Source: Bactericera cockerelli (taxonomy: Eukaryota > Arthropoda > Insecta > Hemiptera > Triozidae). From it: DNA of 64,000 nucleotides. Below the pieces are notes generated by a model. That model searched no databases. It saw nothing but the letters and a program-made list of their open reading frames with translations, and was not told the DNA's origin. Of this stretch, positions 61,865 to 64,000 are shown piece after piece; the first letter of the stretch is position 1, and every line of letters begins with the position of its first letter. The stretch spans positions 18,272,891-18,336,890 of the forward strand of contig CM044966.1 in assembly GCA_024516035.1 (NCBI GenBank). Reading direction: 5' to 3'. A program made the translations under genes and the position numbers.

Positions 61865-64000
61865 AATAAATAAAAAAATCTGCAACTTTTTTTTTATAGC
61901 TTTATTAGGTAGAACAAAAAATATATACAGTAGAACACAATGAAATATAAAGAAAAAAAAAAAAGATTAAACAAATATACAAGAAGGAAAAAAAGAGAGA
62001 AATGTCCTACCTAAAGGGCGGGGTTATTGCCTGTGGCAATCTCTTCCACCCAACCCTTTTTATAAGTAATCTGTAACTTTTGGTGGTGTATTTTGTATAA
62101 TACCATATAATATCCTTTCATTTTGTAGTTTACTGCAAATAAACGCCCTTGCCCAAATTGGGTGACATTGGGGCATATTATTATTTCGAGGTAGTTCCTT
62201 TTTTTTTTTGCTTCTAAGTTAATAGTGAGGAGACATTTCAGTCTATCTCACTAAAACTATAACTAGTATGTTAAAACGTTTGCAGGATTACACTTTTCTG
62301 GATAGTTGTTTCTACAGAGTGTCGCATATCCAATCGCTTCAAATTTTCTTTAAATTTGCGTGAAGTAACTCCTTCACTTGACATGACAATGGGTATAATT
62401 TGGATGTTGTTCAATTTCCATGTTATTATTATTATTATAACACTGTCTCCCCCGCGCAGACGCACCAGCCCCATCTGTTCCTACAGGGCGAGGACAAGCT
62501 CTACATCAACTTCGGCTCCGGACTGTCTCGCCTCTACTCCGTGTCAGAGGCCAGCAGTGGCCCCGGGGCCCCGCTGCGGACCACCCACGGGCCCCCCTCA
62601 GGAGAAGGGCCGCCGCCGCGGGGCGGAGGAGGCGGGGGAGGTCCCTCCATCAGCTCGAGCCTGATAGAGAACAAGCAGTGGCACGTTGTGGCACTGCCCG
62701 CCACGTACGCCGCCACCAACTGGCCCATCCGGGTGAGTGAGGGGCGCCCTTCTGGGGGTTTGAGGGGGGGGGGGATTTTTTTTTTTTTAAATTCCGTTTG
62801 CACGCAACAATTAATGTTGCAATCACGCAAAGAGAATATTCCTATCTAAGAAGTGTTGGTACCAAGCAAAATGAGGTATATTTTTATTAATATTTAACAT
62901 AGTCAATCAACATAAAGTAAAAATAATAATTATACATAAAAATGAGGCATCCCCGCTCCATCTTATTTCCATCTAAATTGAGTTTTTCTCTACACTTACA
63001 TCTGAACTGTATTCCTCACTATCTAAGGCAAGATCTAGAAAGGAGTAATTGTTGAATATTACTAGGGAAGATCGAATTTCAAATCTTAAATGGAATGGTA
63101 AATCATGTGGCTAATTGTTTTAAGAGAAGTTCATTGCAACAAATTTCTATTAGCTATGACTTGCGGTTCACAAGATACAGGGTAGAAAGTGTATGTATGT
63201 ATGATTTTATTTGTGGTGAAGCACAAGGCCCCTTCACAATTTTTGTGGGTAGCGCAGCATTACTAAGAGCCTCCTTCACATTTCGAATTATTCTATTACA
63301 TTAATTTCTTTTTACTCTGGTTATGCCGCCACTGGTCGTTACTCATACAAGTAACTACTCATTTTTCCTCATGAGGTATGAGTGGACCCCGAATATCCAA
63401 GTAGAGAGCAGAAAGATTCCTGCCCAGCTGGGAATCGAACCCAGGTCACCATGCGTGCAATGCCTAGCGCGCTAACTCACTCTGCCACGGTGACTACTCT
63501 TAAATGGAATGGTAAATCATGTGGCTAATTGTTTATAGCGAAGTTCATTGCAACACATTTCTATTAGCTATGACTTGCGGTTCACAAGATACAGGGTAAA
63601 AAGTGTGACTCTGGAGTCTTCCAAAATGTTCCCTTTAAAACGTTAAAAAGTTTGTTGAAACTTTTAACCTGAAACATGTCTCAACTAATTGTATTTAACC
63701 TTAACTCTGGTACAGTGCGCGCTTTTCGTGCCAAAATATAATATAATAATATTTATACTGTCCGATTAGGACTTTTAAGTTCCATTATTCCAGCAGTAAG
63801 TCCAAGACATATTATTAAGTGGTAAAAATCCCAAATGGAAAGATAACTTGTCATGTCCCGGCTGGGTTTCGAACCGGCGACCCCTGGAATCTCTGGATTC
63901 ATAGAGTGCCGCCGCCTTTACCACTGAGCTACCGAGACAAACAGAAATAGTCCGAGTTTAGGGATAGCGTGCACTCAGATGAAATCTAATCCTGTTTCAC
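45766..64000 (+). CDS. Ric1: RIC1 (Rab6 GEF subunit), whole gene model, N-terminal nine exons
   Basis: Gene-level entry. RIC1 pairs with RGP1 as guanine-nucleotide exchange factor for Rab6 at the Golgi, acting in retrograde traffic. Nine exons give about 518 residues of the N-terminal WD40-type propeller region, matching RIC1 at MYFPIGWPR, QWKPDSSML, LGYLIFYKLE, GGFSVVFNDG, LNHKYRLIAFG, GGFSLWSTFGA, WAAEGYQLW, LQGEDKLYINF and WHVVALPATY..NWPIR. Exon phases agree throughout once two single-base homopolymer errors are allowed for (46196-46200, 53636-53640). If those are real, this is a pseudogene; strong conservation elsewhere and a similar error in a LINE favour assembly errors. Later exons are outside the window. 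Introns 3, 4, 6, 7 and 8 hold duplicated exon edges. Confidence 0.9.
46138..46246 (+). CDS. Ric1: RIC1 exon 2 (contains +1 homopolymer frameshift)
   Basis: Acceptor cattgcag, donor GTGTCC|gtaagt. Phase 0 from exon 1 reads PCLPITSHTRDHQSMQDFGE, then the run AAAAA at 46196-46200 has one A too many. Removing one A restores NSLVQWKPDSSMLVVS, the conserved RIC1 block (human AEWRPDSTMIAVST). Exon length 109 would be 108 without it, keeping phase 0. Confidence 0.85.
46293..47237. mobile_element. Intron 2: SINE family 3 (plus), SINE family 2 (reverse), AT-rich repeats
   Basis: 46293-46460 is a family 3 relic (atggtgtaaaggttgtgact, gtttgattcctggttgggg). 46868-47017 is a reverse family 2 copy. Two copies of a phrase on ttattatctgacctg / agggttttcagtgaaaccct lie in opposite orientation (46648-46690 and 47124-47165). 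No exon seen. Confidence 0.55.
47238..47390 (+). CDS. Ric1: RIC1 exon 3
   Basis: Acceptor tcttacag, donor CTGTG|gtaaga, phases 0 and 0. Encodes TTLGYLIFYKLEVDSSV.. and ends KENIPCLLLSV (family: GYILFFHI ... ). 51 residues. Partial copies of its 3' edge occur at 48221 and 48479. Confidence 0.85.
47411..47706 (+). repeat. Dispersed repeat 20 bp after exon 3 donor (partner at 59219-59416)
   Basis: Shares gacattttcatgtctttgct, ctggcacataaccaaaatta, tgtgtcatgcgcacaatacg, gatgaaaatgtcccaatggt with 59219-59416. This copy has an internal duplication (agagggagagaagag segment twice) and (ttatgtaacga)n repeats. Confidence 0.8.
48045..48660 (+). repeat. Tandem array: exon 3 3' edge plus dispersed repeat
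   Basis: Two copies of the exon 3 end (ccatgcctgcttctgtctgt, then ggcaag at 48241 or ggtaag at 48501). Each leads into the same repeat (gttagaaatcgaaagtattg .. tttcacaaccacataaatat .. aactat), which occurs three times here and once at 19695. A palindrome at 48430-48484 (ggaatcacccagcctaggtt and its inverse) joins two copies. Confidence 0.75.
48951..49055 (+). repeat. Two extra copies of exon 4 5' edge with acceptor
   Basis: tgtgtttcagatcacccagg recurs at 48950 and (with one change) 49017, each followed by the start of exon 4 and then a break. The authentic acceptor is at 49244. Between them is tatccagactgtattcgtac. Confidence 0.85.
49089..49231 (+). mobile_element. Hairpin-tailed (ATT)n retroposon abutting exon 4 acceptor
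   Basis: Segment with catttgtaaataggactagc, aataaacacccgtttaccgg and attattatta tail. It is flanked by direct repeats tactgtgtgtttca (49077-49090 and 49230-49243), which look like target-site duplications. The right copy supplies the exon 4 acceptor tract. Confidence 0.7.
49245..49422 (+). CDS. Ric1: RIC1 exon 4
   Basis: Acceptor tgtgtttcag, donor CAAAG|gtaagt, entry phase 0 and exit phase 1. Encodes ITQVAVPGSIPAMVGIRDEL, VVTSSSAQVWRYRWDGHL and LDLRRIPFCTDQQVSK. It corresponds to the human segment LDLQAPIMSL..LLVATSDGLLHLIHWEG..CTVPFSVDLQ. Confidence 0.88.
49484..51906 (+). mobile_element. R1-like LINE fragment inserted in RIC1 intron 4
   Basis: 5'-truncated element flanked by 129-bp direct repeats of the exon 4 end (49355-49483 versus 51907-51977 plus 52200-52256). 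The RT frame runs from about 49743: motif A MVDIAGAFDNARWD, motif B RGCPQGSILGPDGWN, motif C AYADH (second Asp replaced by His). A C-run at 50928-50933 is one base short, shifting the frame. Beyond it, APLDMVASELYVLEML .. RTTYAFFPNIRERL .. LSRTLTGHCS .. ETVLHRITACPNH is the usual C-terminal region of R1-clade elements, ending at a stop at 51445. An upstream stop at 49924-49926 also breaks the frame. Inactive copy. Confidence 0.8.
51907..52260 (+). repeat. Right copy of the exon 4 end and donor, split by an insertion
   Basis: 51907-51977 repeats exon 4 from ctcaatagggactactgtct through the donor (gtaact here). After about 222 inserted bases the original intron sequence resumes at 52200 (tcctcaagggtttaatgaca .. 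ctatgaataa). Three substitutions in the exon part show it is no longer constrained. Confidence 0.85.
52440..53460. mobile_element. Intron 4: two SINE family 2 copies (reverse), retroposon tails, inverted 12.5-kb repeat partner
   Basis: 52440-52555 has AATAAA-type retroposon ends. 52558-52705 and 52730-52825 are reverse family 2 copies inserted in tandem. (AAT)n at 53000-53022. 53209-53456 is the inverted partner of 12524-12750. No exon seen. Confidence 0.65.
53588..53720 (+). CDS. Ric1: RIC1 exon 5 (contains -1 homopolymer frameshift)
   Basis: Acceptor gccttccag, donor CCCAAT|gtaagt, entry phase 1 and exit phase 0. Reads VPIVESNTYIVHIEYSP, then the C-run 53636-53640 is one base short. With one more C it continues LVGGFSVVFNDGRAAFLTAS (human DGFAVVFNDGKVGFIT). 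Length 133 would be 134, as the phases require. Confidence 0.85.
53721..54895. mobile_element. Intron 5: 5S-derived SINE, family 1 relic, hairpin-tailed retroposon
   Basis: 54160-54385 is the best 5S-derived SINE copy (gaatgcaccggttcccgtag, gatcaccgaagttaagcaac). 54405-54510 and 54635-54700 are pieces of a reverse family 1 SINE split by other sequence and a (GA)n tract (54600-54621). 54720-54880 is a retroposon ending gtaaatagagccagcctcgt, cgtgctacgggcaatta and (ATT)n, 15 bases before the exon 6 acceptor. Confidence 0.7.
54896..55076 (+). CDS. Ric1: RIC1 exon 6
   Basis: Acceptor gttttcacag, donor ACACTG|gtaagg, entry phase 0 and exit phase 1. Encodes QTQGLWAPHLDDARCSALNH, KYRLIAFGRATGQCIVYVID and EHTGGLMISHSLVVSDKVYT, matching human LHGVWPQDVVDG..VNNKYRLMAFG..TGAMLLSHKLEL. 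Confidence 0.9.
55077..56300 (+). repeat. Ric1: Six extra copies of exon 6 3' edge with donors
   Basis: Copies end in the same ACACTG|gtaagg donor (donor positions 55229, 55467, 55711, 55893, 56045, 56224). Three copies extend back to gacgagcacaccggtggctt; the others start at gatgatttctcactc. Intron parts (gtgatatcccc, aaaatgttcgaaaagaacgc) repeat too. Differences from the exon are mainly synonymous (ATA to ATC, GTG to GTC). Confidence 0.92.
56301..56910. other. Intron 6 remainder
   Basis: AT-rich, with more fragments of the aataaccccgccatttag / gacattagtattattttc repeat that also occurs at 55315, 55555, 60015 and 61015. No exon seen. Confidence 0.4.
56911..57127 (+). CDS. Ric1: RIC1 exon 7
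   Basis: Acceptor ctattcccag, donor GGTCAG|gtgggt, entry phase 1 and exit phase 2. Encodes GELGAVSCMRYTPDGRALAL, AWAGGGFSLWSTFGALLVCS and LEWAAEGYQLWMVR (human [33 protein letters not shown]). Strikingly GC-rich between AT-rich introns. Confidence 0.92.
57128..57870 (+). repeat. Copies of exon 7 3' edge with donors, joined to hairpin/(ATT)n tails
   Basis: Exon 7 end (gggtaccagctgtggatggt, cag|gtgggt) recurs with donors at 57331, 57754 and 57851, plus a short piece at 57648-57665. Units at 57660-57860 are separated by (aat)n then gcccggtatacgggtagtta, the inverted form of the hairpin-ATT tail. 57155-57290 and 57360-57480 are retroposon pieces (agcttgattaggtagaacaa; ggcaataaccgcgcccttta). Confidence 0.88.
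57871..59053. mobile_element. Intron 7: SINE family 2, 6 and 7 pieces
   Basis: 58008-58062 is family 2 (partial, reverse) and 58225-58310 is the family 6 head (reverse). 58363-58565 is a family 7 SINE (plus; head ggtagtcaagtggttgacgc, B box ggttcgaatcc, body gtgaccacataataataag), with a reverse piece at 58075-58190. 58883-58910 is poly-A. No exon seen. Confidence 0.6.
59054..59207 (+). CDS. Ric1: RIC1 exon 8
   Basis: Acceptor tgttgacag, donor ACCATG|gtgagt, entry phase 2 and exit phase 0. An acidic, low-complexity linker (EEQRETEDVRVRGQTTEPGK) is followed by EDEIILYSFVKSVLATNPTM, matching human ILLFQFIKSVLTVNPCM. Confidence 0.88.
59219..60630. mobile_element. Intron 8, first part: repeat partner of 47411, family 4 and family 1 SINEs
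   Basis: 59219-59416 is the second copy of the repeat after exon 3, again beginning 11 bases past a donor. 59462-59530 is a family 4 SINE head (plus). 59560-59790 is a dispersed repeat with an ataaggaaagtatt hairpin. 59790-59910 is a reverse family 1 piece. 60000-60170 is the ggcaataaccccgcccttta retroposon. 60480-60590 is a hairpin-tailed retroposon end (gtaaataaatgaatcggtac, acccgataattactatt). Confidence 0.6.
60632..62190 (+). repeat. ~990-bp direct duplication with copies of exon 9 5' edge and acceptor
   Basis: 60632-61195 and 61622-62185 are near-identical. Each starts with cctgtctcccccacacag and about 52 bases of exon 9 (acgcaccagcccc .. ctctacatcaactt), then (ATT)n, a second short exon piece (ctgttcctacagggcgagga), a (GA)n tract, a reverse retroposon (aaagctttattaggtagaac) and a hairpin-ATT tail. 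A third exon-edge copy is at 61552-61603. Extra acceptors: 60648, 61551, 61640. Confidence 0.9.
62460..62732 (+). CDS. Ric1: RIC1 exon 9
   Basis: Acceptor cccgcgcag, donor ATCCGG|gtgagt, phases 0 and 0. Encodes THQPHLFLQGEDKLYINFGS, a Gly/Pro-rich loop (GPPPRGGGGGGG) and IENKQWHVVALPATYAATNW PIR, matching human LLQGEDRLYLN and HWHVVQISSTYLESNWPIR. 91 residues; the authentic acceptor is the last of several copies. Confidence 0.92.
62733..64000. mobile_element. Intron 9 (runs off window): family 4 and family 1 SINEs, duplicated repeat
   Basis: 63200-63500 is a reverse family 4 SINE (ctgggaatcgaacccaggtc, cgcgctaactcactctgcca). It is inserted in a sequence whose flanks repeat directly (63090-63185 and 63499-63600: aaatggaatggtaaatcatg, cacaagatacagggtaaaaag-type). 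63730-63945 is a reverse family 1 SINE (ctgggtttcgaaccggcgac, ccactgagctaccgagac). No further RIC1 exon seen. Confidence 0.65.

Noticed and set aside
62534..62830. Minus-strand 98-residue Pro-rich ORF
   Set aside because: Antisense shadow of the GC-rich RIC1 exon 9.

Overview
Eukaryotic, AT-rich and extremely repeat-rich DNA, apparently from an arthropod. Long AT-rich introns separate short exons with canonical gt..ag borders. Repeats include R1-like, jockey/CR1-like and RTE-like LINE pieces, TTAA-ended MITEs, and several tRNA-derived and one 5S-rRNA-derived SINE family. A hemipteran such as a planthopper is possible, but that is a guess. No prokaryotic gene structure, CRISPR array or operon was seen.

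Two host genes were reconstructed by hand from splice sites, reading phase and family resemblance. (1) Minus strand, 20811 down past base 1: a divergent KDM5/JARID1-family protein. Fifteen exons with mutually consistent phases give JmjN, degenerate ARID, PHD, JmjC, C5HC2-like and PLU-1-like regions, then a Gln/Pro-rich exon that runs off the window. Its JmjC domain lacks recognisable Fe(II) ligands, so it is probably not an active demethylase. (2) Plus strand, 45766 past base 64000: the N-terminal part of RIC1, the Rab6 GEF subunit, in nine exons covering about 518 residues. Two single-base homopolymer frameshifts (46196-46200 and 53636-53640) interrupt the reading frame. A third similar one breaks the R1-like reverse transcriptase at 50928-50933.

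Layout: 1-20.8 kb is the KDM5-like gene, its introns packed with SINEs, LINE pieces and tandem arrays. 20.8-45.8 kb is a divergent intergenic interval of decayed transposons, a 1 kb tandem duplication, palindromic MITEs, a foldback element and AGC/GCT-rich tandem repeats; no convincing host gene was found there. 45.8-64 kb is RIC1, with an R1-like LINE in intron 4.

The most striking pattern: in both genes, many introns contain tandem copies of the edge of the adjacent exon together with its splice site. Cases are exons E, F, I, J, K and N of the KDM5-like gene and exons 3, 4, 6, 7 and 9 of RIC1. In several arrays the copies are separated by a short hairpin plus (ATT)n tail that also ends longer retroposon copies in the window. 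This suggests serial, severely 5'-truncated retroposition with unusually long target-site duplications across exon-intron junctions. Junction-spanning tandem duplication filtered by selection is the simpler alternative.
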